A stretch of DNA of 64,000 nt from NCBI GenBank assembly GCA_019057815.1, contig JAHLWR010000012.1, positions 1-64,000 on the forward strand, given 5' to 3'. Position numbers and translations under genes: made by a program. Shown one piece after another: positions 29,021-37,625 of the stretch; the stretch's first letter is position 1; every line of letters starts with the position of its first letter. The notes beneath the pieces are model-generated. The model did no database searches, had not been told where the DNA came from, and saw nothing but the letters and a program-made list of their open reading frames with translations. Source of the DNA: Candidatus Heimdallarchaeota archaeon (GTDB lineage: Archaea; Asgardarchaeota; Heimdallarchaeia; Heimdallarchaeales; Heimdallarchaeaceae).

Positions 29021-30142
29021 ATGAAAATCGAAAGCTTTGAATTAGAGAGATCTCAATCATTGTGGGAAAATAGAGTTGATTATAATCTAACAGAGAGTGG
29101 TGTTCACCCCTATAATATCAAAGAAATTATGAATCAAGCTGAGATTGATGAACTACTCTCTCTTCGAATTGGGTACGGTCAAACAAATGGGTCTATAGAA
29201 CTGCGAGAAACCATAAGTAATTTGTATCCAAGTTCCAATAAAGACCAAATTCTTGTAACCAACGGTTCAGCTGAAGCGAATTTCATTTCAATGTGGAGTC
29301 TTCTTAAACCAGAAGATGAACTAGTTTTAATGCTTCCCAATTACATGCAAATTTGGGGAATAGCTAACTCTTTTGGGGTGAAGGTCAAACCTTTCTATCT
29401 TAAGTTTGAAGACAATTGGGAACCAGATCTATCTGAACTACAAGAACTCATATCAGATAAAACAAAAATGATAGCTGTATGCAATCCAAATAATCCAACT
29501 GGAGCAATTCTTGAAGAAAAAGATATGCACGAAATAGTTAATTTAGCAAAAGAAGCAGATGCTTGGATATATTCTGATGAAGTCTATAGTGGAGTTAGAA
29601 TCGATGGAGGGGTTGAAGATCCTACTTTTTGGGGGATGTATGATAAAACAATTGTATGTAATGGTCTAGCAAAATCCTACGCTCTTCCAGGATTGAGAAT
29701 AGGTTGGTTGACTGGACCTGAAGAGTTTATTGAAGAAGCTTGGGGTTACCATGATTATACTTCTATTTCAACTGGAATTATCAGTCAACAGATTGCATCA
29801 TTAGTTTTGAAACCGAATCTGAGGAAAAGAATTCTAGAAAGAAACCGAGATATATTAAAGACTAACCTCTCTGCTTTGACAAAATGGTTGGATCAACATC
29901 CAGAAATATTTGAATATGTACTTCCAAGAGCAGGAGGAATGGTATTTATCAAATATGATTTGGATATTAATTCTACAGAGTTGGCTAGGAAACTCAGAGA
30001 AGAAAAAAGTGTTCTAGTCGTTGCAGGGGATTGTTTCGGAATGGACAATTATATTCGCTTAGGAATAGGTTCGGAAAAGGAGTATTTTCTTAAAGGATTA
30101 AGCTTGGTAGATGAAACTTTACAAGAGCTTAAGAAAAGTTAG
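29021..30142 (+). CDS. Class I/II PLP-dependent aminotransferase
   Basis: 373 residues of the aspartate-aminotransferase fold (type I). The PLP-contact motifs are present: TNGSAEAN near 85, NPNNPTGAI near 155, the Asp/Tyr pair in YSDEVYSG near 187, the Schiff-base Lys in GLAKSYALPGLRIGW near 225 and the substrate-binding Arg in YIRLGIG near 347. The best family fit is aspartate or a related amino acid; the exact substrate cannot be read from sequence. A TATA-like TTTTAAG upstream suggests a short leader. It is 60 bp from tldD but probably a separate unit. Confidence 0.9.
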   Translation: MKIESFELERSQSLWENRVDYNLTESGVHPYNIKEIMNQAEIDELLSLRIGYGQTNGSIELRETISNLYPSSNKDQILVTNGSAEANFISMWSLLKPEDELVLMLPNYMQIWGIANSFGVKVKPFYLKFEDNWEPDLSELQELISDKTKMIAVCNPNNPTGAILEEKDMHEIVNLAKEADAWIYSDEVYSGVRIDGGVEDPTFWGMYDKTIVCNGLAKSYALPGLRIGWLTGPEEFIEEAWGYHDYTSISTGIISQQIASLVLKPNLRKRILERNRDILKTNLSALTKWLDQHPEIFEYVLPRAGGMVFIKYDLDINSTELARKLREEKSVLVVAGDCFGMDNYIRLGIGSEKEYFLKGLSLVDETLQELKKS

Positions 30143-30209
30143 TAGCTGAAAAAAATGTCTTCGTTTAGAAAATATTTTAAATGGTATTGATTCAGATTAT
30201 TTGAGTAAA

Positions 30210-31652
30210 ATGGATGATTTTATTGCCAAAGCAATAGAAAAGGCAGAACTTAAAGGAGCAAGTTTTGCAGAATGTCGTATTTTTGGATATGAAACAGATT
30301 CAACATCAATGCGCAATGGACAAATTGAAACTTGTGGAAGGTCTAAAAGTATAGGATATGGTGTTAGGGTAATTAAGAATGGTGCTTGGGGATTTGCTAG
30401 CACAGCAATTGTCGAAGAACATACTATTGAGGATATTGTTTCTTCTGCAATTAAAGAAGCTGAAGCAACGAGTAAGATTTTGAAGACCCCTGTTGAGCTT
30501 ACAGAAGAACCAATAATCAAGGACAAATATTTTACACCTTTTGTAAAAGATCCTTTTGATGTTGATATTGAGGAAAAAGTAGAGATACTTAAAAAAGCAG
30601 ATTCTATTATTGCGGAAAAGGGAGATGTAATTAAAGTTCGTAATAATTCTATGAATTTTGTTAAAACATACTTTGATTATGGTAATAGTGAAGGAACTTT
30701 AATTTCTCAACAAGAACTGTTTTCTGGATGTGATTCTGGTGCAACTGCAATTGCGAATGATAATCAGAGGAGAAATATAGGTCTCTATGAAATGAGAGGT
30801 TTTGAATTCATAGATATGTTTAATTTCGAAAAAACAGCTGAGCGAGTAGCTTCAGAAGCTGTTATTTTAGCAACTGAAGCAGTAGCCCCAAAACCTCAAA
30901 AAACTGCTTTCATACTCGAACCTTATCAATTAGGATTAACTATTCATGAATCGTGCGGTCATCCTTCAGAACTAGATCGAGTACTTGGCTGGGAAGCTGA
31001 CTTTGCAGGAACAAGTTTTCTAACTACAGATAAACTTGGTAAAAATTATAAGTACGGTTCGGAAAAAGTTAATATTGTTTGTGACCCTACTATGCCTTAT
31101 GTTCTTGGTCACGAAAAATATGACCATGAAGGGGTTAAAACACAGAGATTTCACGTAGTTAAAGAAGGTATTTTTAACGATTATCAAACAGATAGACAAA
31201 CAGCAAAACTAATAGGACAAAGTCACAGCAAAGGAAATGCGCGTATCGACCGTTACAATAGAATACCTTTGGTTAGAATGAGCAATCTCTACCTTGAAGC
31301 TGACCCAGAAGGTCCAAAAGATATAGATGAATTAATAGCAGAGACAAAAGAAGGAATCTATGGTCTACACTGGAAATCTCACAGTATTGACGATAAAAGA
31401 GTTAATTTCCAGTTTTCAGTACAAATAGCTTACGAAATTAAGAATGGAGAAATTGCACGTCCCCTTAAGAATACTATTTACCAAGCTACTACTCCCGAGT
31501 TTTGGGGCAGTTTGGATATGATGACTAAAGAATGGCGAATCGAAGGACTCGGACCTAGTTGCGGTAAGGGAGCACCTCATATGCAGATTATTTGGGTATC
31601 GCATGGCGGACCTTATGCCCGATTCCAAGGAGTGAATATCTTTTCAGGTTAG
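30210..31652 (+). CDS. tldD: TldD metalloprotease subunit
   Basis: 481 residues. TldD/TldE is a heterodimeric zinc protease that cleaves unfolded peptides and matures modified peptides in bacteria. The zinc motif HESCGH (HExxxH) lies in LTIHESCGHPSELDR near 250, followed by the family block GWEADFAG, the later zinc Cys probably in GPSCGKGAP near 450, and the end AYEIKNGEIARPLKNT. A TTG at 30201 is an alternative start. The partner gene begins 12 bp after the stop. Confidence 0.92.
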   Translation: MDDFIAKAIEKAELKGASFAECRIFGYETDSTSMRNGQIETCGRSKSIGYGVRVIKNGAWGFASTAIVEEHTIEDIVSSAIKEAEATSKILKTPVELTEEPIIKDKYFTPFVKDPFDVDIEEKVEILKKADSIIAEKGDVIKVRNNSMNFVKTYFDYGNSEGTLISQQELFSGCDSGATAIANDNQRRNIGLYEMRGFEFIDMFNFEKTAERVASEAVILATEAVAPKPQKTAFILEPYQLGLTIHESCGHPSELDRVLGWEADFAGTSFLTTDKLGKNYKYGSEKVNIVCDPTMPYVLGHEKYDHEGVKTQRFHVVKEGIFNDYQTDRQTAKLIGQSHSKGNARIDRYNRIPLVRMSNLYLEADPEGPKDIDELIAETKEGIYGLHWKSHSIDDKRVNFQFSVQIAYEIKNGEIARPLKNTIYQATTPEFWGSLDMMTKEWRIEGLGPSCGKGAPHMQIIWVSHGGPYARFQGVNIFSG

Positions 31653-31664
31653 AGGTGATTAAAA

Positions 31665-33041
31665 ATGGTTTTAGAAAAACAAAAAGAACTGTTAATGGAA
31701 CTTTCTGAACTTGCGTTAAGAAGAGTAAAAGAATTAAGCTGTGAAGCAATAATAAACGCTAGTTTCGCTCGAGAATATGCGACTAGATTCTCGAATTCTG
31801 AAATTATGCAGAACTACATGGATTTACGAAGAACTATTGAAATTACAGTTGTCTACAATGATAAACAACGAGCTGGATCTATTACTAATGATTTGACTAA
31901 AGAAGGGATAATCAGTCTTACAGAATATTTAGCAAAGGTTGCAAAACTGGTTCCCCCCGATCCTATGTATCCAGGAATTGTTAAAGAAGAACAAAAATAT
32001 CCTTCATTAAAACTAAATGATCCAAAAGCTGCTTCTTTGGAACCTGTAGATATAGTCGACAAAGTTGAAGAAGCGATAGTTGCAGGTGAAGCGATAGATA
32101 AAAAGATTCACGGTGTATCAGGTAATCTACTTCTTGCTGATGGTTTTGATTACTTTATCTCATCTTCAGGACACGAATTAATTTATCCTACGACAAATAT
32201 AAGTACAACAATAAATATCGACGCTTTGGATCAAGGAGAAGAAAGTCGCTCAAACAGCACTTTTGGTTCAAGATTCCTCTCAAAGCTTGATATGGAAACT
32301 GAATCAAAGGAAGTAGCAAAGAGAGCTGTACAAGGCTTAGGTGCTAAATCTATTGAACCACGAGAGTATGAAGTTATTCTTGATCATCAAGCAGTTGGGA
32401 CTCTCTTATTTTTTGTTGGATATGCTACTTCATCACGTTTAGTTATCAATAGGGCAAGTTTTCTGACAGATAAAATAGGTCAACAAGTCTTTGATGAAAA
32501 ATTCACTCTAATGAATGACCCTCATAATCCCGAGCACCTTGCATCTAGACCAATAGATGATGAAGGTCTTGCAACTCAACGATTTTCAGTATTTGAGGAT
32601 GGTGTATTAAAGAATTACTCTTACTCACGTTTAGATGCTTCTAGAATGGGAGCTAAAGCTATGGGTACAGGATTCACTTTCATGGGTAATGCTATAGGTT
32701 TTCCATTTGCTGAGACTATGAAAGCAGGAGATATAGCTAAAGAGCAGATGATCTCTGACATCAAAGACGGATTGTTGATAACTAATCTTCATTACACAAA
32801 CTTCGTTAACCCTCCAGTTGGTTCAATAACAGGTATGTCTAAAGATGGTTTGTTTATAATAAAAGATGGAGAAATAGTTGGTTCTGCTAAAAATATGCGA
32901 TTTACAGATGAAATTCCGAGAATCCTAAAAGAAATAGAAATTGGAAAAGAATTAAGGCAACCTGGCGGAATGATGGGTGGAAATATAGTTGCGCCTTTGA
33001 AAATAAAGAACTTCCGTTTCACAAGCCAAACTCAACACTAA
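31665..33041 (+). CDS. TldE/PmbA subunit of the TldD/TldE protease
   Basis: 458 residues, homologous to TldD but without the HExxxH: the equivalent region reads LDHQAVGTLLFFVGYA. This is the arrangement in PmbA/TldE, the non-catalytic partner that completes the active-site cleft. The C-terminus keeps GLFIIKDGEIVGSAKNMRFT. Co-transcribed with tldD at 12-bp spacing with an AGGTG ribosome site. No ribosomally made peptide precursor is visible nearby, so general peptide turnover is more likely than maturation of one peptide. Confidence 0.88.
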   Translation: MVLEKQKELLMELSELALRRVKELSCEAIINASFAREYATRFSNSEIMQNYMDLRRTIEITVVYNDKQRAGSITNDLTKEGIISLTEYLAKVAKLVPPDPMYPGIVKEEQKYPSLKLNDPKAASLEPVDIVDKVEEAIVAGEAIDKKIHGVSGNLLLADGFDYFISSSGHELIYPTTNISTTINIDALDQGEESRSNSTFGSRFLSKLDMETESKEVAKRAVQGLGAKSIEPREYEVILDHQAVGTLLFFVGYATSSRLVINRASFLTDKIGQQVFDEKFTLMNDPHNPEHLASRPIDDEGLATQRFSVFEDGVLKNYSYSRLDASRMGAKAMGTGFTFMGNAIGFPFAETMKAGDIAKEQMISDIKDGLLITNLHYTNFVNPPVGSITGMSKDGLFIIKDGEIVGSAKNMRFTDEIPRILKEIEIGKELRQPGGMMGGNIVAPLKIKNFRFTSQTQH

Positions 33042-33204
33042 TTTTCTTTCTTTTGTTAATTTATAGCAACAAAGTCATGAATCCTTAATTATTTTTAATA
33101 TTCTTACTTTCTAATACCCATTGTTGCATTTTTTCTGATTCTATTTCTGAAAAAAGTATCAGTCCTTCAGACACAATCAACAAGACCCTATATAAACGCT
33201 AAAA

Positions 33205-34800
33205 ATGTTCAATAAAGCTTATTATAAGGATAAGATAGATTGTTTACTAATGACCTTAATCAATGAGACAGTTGTCATGGATTTTTATCTGAATCTTATA
33301 AAAGAAGACAAAATAAACTTCCTTATTGGAAAAGAAGAAGGAAAGAGACTAGTTATAGAAAAGATTTCCAATTTGGAAAAGAGTGAAGATATTCACGATA
33401 AAATACAGATTGCTAAAGATTTATGGAAGATACTTTTTGAAGTAGCAATGGAATATATAGATCCTGATAAGCAAGGTTATGACAATCTTTTTGCGTATTT
33501 TGATGAGTTTGTGAAGTTTGAAGAACTGATTTTCGCTTCAGACTCTTTTTACAGAGACCATACTCTTCACTCTCTCTGGGTGTATTTCCTAGGGGAGTAC
33601 TTTCACAAACGACCTGAATTTGACTATCTCTTCCAAAACCTCAATAGGCATCTGAAGGTTTCTGCTTTCATCTATCACTATTATCAACAATTAGAAGCTC
33701 CAAGTATTTTTGGAGAACTATGCAATTTGCTATCTAGAGTAGCAGAAGTTTTAGAATATGAAGACTCAACAAGATGTATTATAGCTCTTTGTCACGATCT
33801 AGGGTATCCTATTAAGAAAATAGCAAAGATTAACAAAGCTATGGGTAAGGTCCTTCCATATTTCTCTATCTCTAAATTTGGTGAATTTGATTTTCAATAT
33901 GAAACAGTTCAGCAGTTCTATATTGAAAACTTTCTAAACATTCTTTCTTTTGATATAAGCTTCGTCATAGAATATGGAGATTTCAGTTATGAAGAAAGGC
34001 AGTCAGTACAAAATTTAATTGATTTATTAAATAGCATCTCCGCTGATCTCTTCAATCTTCAAGATCCAAATGAAGAAGAGTTTCTAAAGCTGAAATCTTT
34101 GTTGAAGGAAACAACTGACAAGGAGAAAGATATCCTTCGAAGGATTTATACAATTAAAGGGTCTATGCCGAAAAATCTCTCAACCACTTTGAGATATTCT
34201 AATGATTTTGAGCATTATGCTCATGGAATTATGAGTTCATATCTTCTAATGAAGACTCTTAAATCTTTTTCAAATTTACCTATCACTTTTAGCAAGATTG
34301 ATGATATAGAGACAGATAACCTCAATATAGCCTCAGTAAATTCAAAGATGATTATTCTAAAGGCTATGGCAGATCATACTAGCCAAGAGTTTCAAATAGA
34401 AGATCTCACAAGAAATTCTGAAGTTCTAATTTTAATTGATGAGATAGAAGAATTTTCTAGAATTTCAAGAGCTGATCAATACAGACAGTTTGTTAATGAG
34501 TTTTGCAAAACAGATTTCGGTGTTAAAGATGGAGTGTTAAACATTGATTTCATTTTCGATGATGAAAATGTTGTAGGATTAGATCCTGAAATAACCTTCA
34601 AGGATAAATGCAGTAGATTTACAACAGTATTTAACACTAGGAACTTAGCAGAGCATCTTAAAATACGTTTTCGTAGTATTGGAAAATTGCCGCAAAACAA
34701 AAATGTCTACGAGCTTTTTATTGCAAGAGGAGAAGTAAAAATAAAAATTAATGATGAAGAAAAAGATTTAGCAGAGTATTTGAAAACCAAAGATGTTTAA
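33205..34800 (+). CDS. HD-domain protein, C-terminal end possibly replaced
   Basis: 531 residues. The N-terminal half has the metal ligands of an HD phosphohydrolase: RDHTLHSLWV near 115 and ALCHDLGYP near 195; further His/Asp residues lie in NDFEHYAHGIMSS near 338 and KAMADHTSQEF near 393. Insertions between them make the domain larger than usual, as in some archaeal HD proteins tied to nucleotide or membrane metabolism. The last codons and the stop (GATGTTTAA) align with the start of a radical-SAM gene fragment that follows directly, so the original C-terminus may have been exchanged. Substrate unknown. Confidence 0.7.
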   Translation: MFNKAYYKDKIDCLLMTLINETVVMDFYLNLIKEDKINFLIGKEEGKRLVIEKISNLEKSEDIHDKIQIAKDLWKILFEVAMEYIDPDKQGYDNLFAYFDEFVKFEELIFASDSFYRDHTLHSLWVYFLGEYFHKRPEFDYLFQNLNRHLKVSAFIYHYYQQLEAPSIFGELCNLLSRVAEVLEYEDSTRCIIALCHDLGYPIKKIAKINKAMGKVLPYFSISKFGEFDFQYETVQQFYIENFLNILSFDISFVIEYGDFSYEERQSVQNLIDLLNSISADLFNLQDPNEEEFLKLKSLLKETTDKEKDILRRIYTIKGSMPKNLSTTLRYSNDFEHYAHGIMSSYLLMKTLKSFSNLPITFSKIDDIETDNLNIASVNSKMIILKAMADHTSQEFQIEDLTRNSEVLILIDEIEEFSRISRADQYRQFVNEFCKTDFGVKDGVLNIDFIFDDENVVGLDPEITFKDKCSRFTTVFNTRNLAEHLKIRFRSIGKLPQNKNVYELFIARGEVKIKINDEEKDLAEYLKTKDV

Positions 34801-34910
34801 AGCAAGGCATTATTTCTCCGTCTAATTGAAATACAGCTGTATCTGTTGATGTATAAGGACAACTTCGTTCTGAAAAAGCTTGTATAATTTCTGGGAGATA
34901 AAAATCACTT
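34801..34910 (-). pseudogene. Fragment copy of the radical SAM maturase gene
   Basis: About 110 bp, roughly 85 percent identical and in the same orientation as 36413-36520 inside the radical SAM gene (around the CPYVSTDTAII segment). It has no start or stop and contains frame differences. It abuts the stop codon of the HD gene. Confidence 0.7.
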
Positions 34911-35005
34911 ATCATTTTTCTTTTCTTCTCTTTTCTTTTAGAAAATTTAAACCTCTTTTTTTAAATCAAATAAGTTGGTGCCATATTTCATTTTTTTGTA
35001 GTTAT

Positions 35006-35818
35006 CTATAGTCTTATGAACTTTTTACTGCCACAGTTTGTACACCCTATTGTTGAGCATTTAGAACAGGTGAATTTTCCACATTTTGAGCATTTTGAAC
35101 TTGCAGTGTTTCTACAATTCAAGCATTTTTTAGTGGTTAACTTAATTCGAATTTTATTCAATCCATATATAGCAGCAACAGATGCTCCCAAGCTTGCAAT
35201 AACTTTTAGTGCAGTTAGAAAACCTTTTCCTGCTGGTGAAGAATTAGTAGGGTCTTCTGTTTCTTCAACCATTAACTCTTCTATTTTCGCTTTCATAACA
35301 GGCCAAGTTTCTTCTGCACTAAAACCCACTCCACTCCAATAAATTTCTCTTTTTTGATCGATTATATAAAAAGAAGGAATAGATCCAGTTCCGTAAGCAT
35401 TATCTATTACGCCATCGGGATCTAAGCTGACTATCCAGTCCATTTCCGAATCCTGTCGAAATTGAGTTACTTGTGCTTGTGTTTCACTATTGTCTGTATC
35501 TATTGAAATAATTTGAAATAACTCACTCTGATACTTTAAGTGTAATTGTCTTAGATAGGGTAAAGCTACTGCACAAGGCGAACACCACGTTGCGAATAAA
35601 TCAAGAACAACTACCTTTCCAAGGAAACTACTAAGAGTATAAGAGATACCAGAATCAACATCTGTTACTGCAAAATTGGTTGCTACTTCTTTAAATATAT
35701 ACATCTCTGGGGTTAATATATTCTCTGTGAACGATTCTGTCTGTATTGAGTTGTATGAACTAAGAAATAATGGTAAGAGTATTACAATAAATAGAACGAA
35801 GGTTTCTTTCTTTACCAT
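35006..35818 (-). CDS. Membrane-anchored TlpA-like thioredoxin with cytoplasmic zinc finger
   Basis: 270 residues. A signal peptide or anchor (FVLFIVILLPLFLSS) is followed by a thioredoxin fold of the TlpA/ResA type with the redox motif WCSPC near 83 and the cis-Pro in GSIPSFYI near 150. A membrane helix (FLTALKVIASLGASVAAIYGL) follows near 200-222, then a 45-residue tail with eight Cys in CxxC pairs (CLNC, CSKC, CSKC, CTNC). The inferred topology puts the thioredoxin outside and the zinc finger inside. Typical TlpA proteins lack such a tail. Disulfide reduction in exported proteins is the likely role; the tail may link redox state to an internal partner. Confidence 0.78.
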   Translation of the reverse strand: MVKKETFVLFIVILLPLFLSSYNSIQTESFTENILTPEMYIFKEVATNFAVTDVDSGISYTLSSFLGKVVVLDLFATWCSPCAVALPYLRQLHLKYQSELFQIISIDTDNSETQAQVTQFRQDSEMDWIVSLDPDGVIDNAYGTGSIPSFYIIDQKREIYWSGVGFSAEETWPVMKAKIEELMVEETEDPTNSSPAGKGFLTALKVIASLGASVAAIYGLNKIRIKLTTKKCLNCRNTASSKCSKCGKFTCSKCSTIGCTNCGSKKFIRL

Positions 35819-35907
35819 AATTTAGGTAGATATTAGGTATTATTTCAATATTGCTTAAGAAAGAAGAGCAAGAGAACAAAAAAAATGGTTAAGAAAATTT
35901 ATGCATA

Positions 35908-36006
35908 CATTTGTGTTATTTGATTCTCTATGCAACAGCAGGTTTAGCTGGAATAGGTATTGGAACATTCTACTTCTTTAAAGCACGTAAAATGAAAGTA
36001 GCTTAA
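35908..36006 (+). pseudogene. C-terminal anchor remnant of a surface protein
   Basis: A frame without a start ends in ATAGLAGIGIGTFYFFKARK and a stop, the membrane helix and basic tail of an anchored surface protein. No upstream part remains, and there is a T-rich terminator after it (about 36008-36030). Confidence 0.4.
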
Positions 36007-36116
36007 TCCTTCCTCTTTTCTCCCTTTTTTTAATTTAAAGCAACAAAATAATCAAGTCAACTAATCATTCTGTATTAACCTGTTGATGTTGAAAAATAGC
36101 TTTATGGAAATTACTT

Positions 36117-37442
36117 CTACAACGGACATCTCGTTAAATTTAAGCTATAAGGGCATTCTGCACAGAAGGGTTCATTTCCCCAGCAATCTGAAGTATCTTC
36201 AATAACATAGAAACAGTTGCTACTAGAGAAAGAACAATTCCCACAGAAAGGAATGTTCTTGTTCATATCAACCATTTTGCTTCTAAATTGCTTATATCTC
36301 TTATCATTCCAAATTTCCATAAATGGTTTTTCATTAATATTTCCAAAAGAAAAAGATGACGATTCCCTTTTGTGTAAGCTTAGATGATAAGAATGATACC
36401 ATAGATATTTGAAGCAAGGCATCACTTCTCCATCTGAACGAATAATAGCTGTATCTGTAGATACATAAGGACAACTTCGTTCTGAAAAAGTTGGTATAAT
36501 TTCTGGGAGATAAAGATCCATACTATATTCTTTTGCAACTTTTTTACATCCCTTAAAGATTTCTCCTAGATTATGCAAAGAAGCGATTCTGCTTTTTTCA
36601 TTCATGTATAGAGGTATGTTTAAAAGAACGTTTTTTTCTTTAGCTCTTTTAAGTAATTCTTTATATTTGATAGTATAAGGTCTGTCTTTTGGTTTGATAT
36701 TCTCCTTTATCTTATATTGATTTTTGTATTCAATCTGCATTCTCTCTCCAAATTGCTCTTGAGTATATCCTAGAATGATATCCCAACCATCTTCACCTAT
36801 CTCTTCAAGAATGGGAAGTGCTTCCTTAGTAATCATAGTGTAAAGAATTTCATCTTTTAACTCATCAGTGTAAGGAAACAAATGACTTACGGAGACAAAA
36901 TCAACGCCTAATTCTCCAGAATTCTGAACTAATTTTATTAGCTGATTAGCATTTGATTTAAAAACTACAGTCTCTATACTAACTCTGAATTGATGCCTTA
37001 GAGGATGCTCTAGAAGATATTTTATATTATCTACAACATTTTTTTCATCTAAACTATGTCCGATTCTTGTTTCTTGGGAATGGAATAGTGTTTCACATGA
37101 AAAACCGATTTCATCAACTAACCTTTTATCCATGATTACATCTAGTGTTTTCTGATTCAGCAGAGACCCATTTGTAGTGATAAATATCTTAGCTTCCTCA
37201 GGCATATGAGCACGAGCTATTTCGAGAAGTTTGATAAATTGAGGATGCATCAAAGGCTCTCCCATTCCGTAGAGTACCAGTCTATTAATTTCACTAAAGA
37301 CTGCTTTAGCTAGGTTTTCAAAATTTTTCAAAGAAAAAAAAGTCCTTTCTTTATCCTTCCACATTGAATGTAAACACATTGAACAGGAGTAATTGCATGA
37401 ATTCGTAGGTTCAATTTGGATTATCTTAGGGAAGCTAGTCAT
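36117..37442 (-). CDS. Radical SAM/SPASM protein, probable AOR tungsten-cofactor maturase
   Basis: About 441 residues from the ATG at 37442 (the frame extends 22 codons up, but this start gives the family N-terminus). The radical SAM cluster motif is CNYSCSMC near residue 17, with the SAM-binding GMGEPLM near 72. The C-terminus holds SPASM-type auxiliary Cys clusters (SCPYVST, GEVMPCFKY, FCGNCSF, FCAECPY). Proteins of this size and pattern beside aldehyde ferredoxin oxidoreductases are annotated as tungsten-cofactor maturases; the AOR gene is divergent 180 bp away and a MoaD-like gene follows it. Function is therefore inferred partly from context. A diverged fragment of this gene lies at 34801. 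Confidence 0.8.
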   Translation of the reverse strand: MTSFPKIIQIEPTNSCNYSCSMCLHSMWKDKERTFFSLKNFENLAKAVFSEINRLVLYGMGEPLMHPQFIKLLEIARAHMPEEAKIFITTNGSLLNQKTLDVIMDKRLVDEIGFSCETLFHSQETRIGHSLDEKNVVDNIKYLLEHPLRHQFRVSIETVVFKSNANQLIKLVQNSGELGVDFVSVSHLFPYTDELKDEILYTMITKEALPILEEIGEDGWDIILGYTQEQFGERMQIEYKNQYKIKENIKPKDRPYTIKYKELLKRAKEKNVLLNIPLYMNEKSRIASLHNLGEIFKGCKKVAKEYSMDLYLPEIIPTFSERSCPYVSTDTAIIRSDGEVMPCFKYLWYHSYHLSLHKRESSSFSFGNINEKPFMEIWNDKRYKQFRSKMVDMNKNIPFCGNCSFSSSNCFYVIEDTSDCWGNEPFCAECPYSLNLTRCPL

Positions 37443-37625
37443 TAATATCACAAGAATGTGAAAAGAGAATATATACCTTTTTGATTTACCAGAATATATG
37501 ATCATCAAAAATGAAGTAATTAGTTTATCAAATAAAAATAGCTCTTAATTACAGCTTGATTTGTAACAAACTTTTTATTTTTCAATGAAATTTATTAAAT
37601 AATACACAAAAAAAAAGTGATTATT

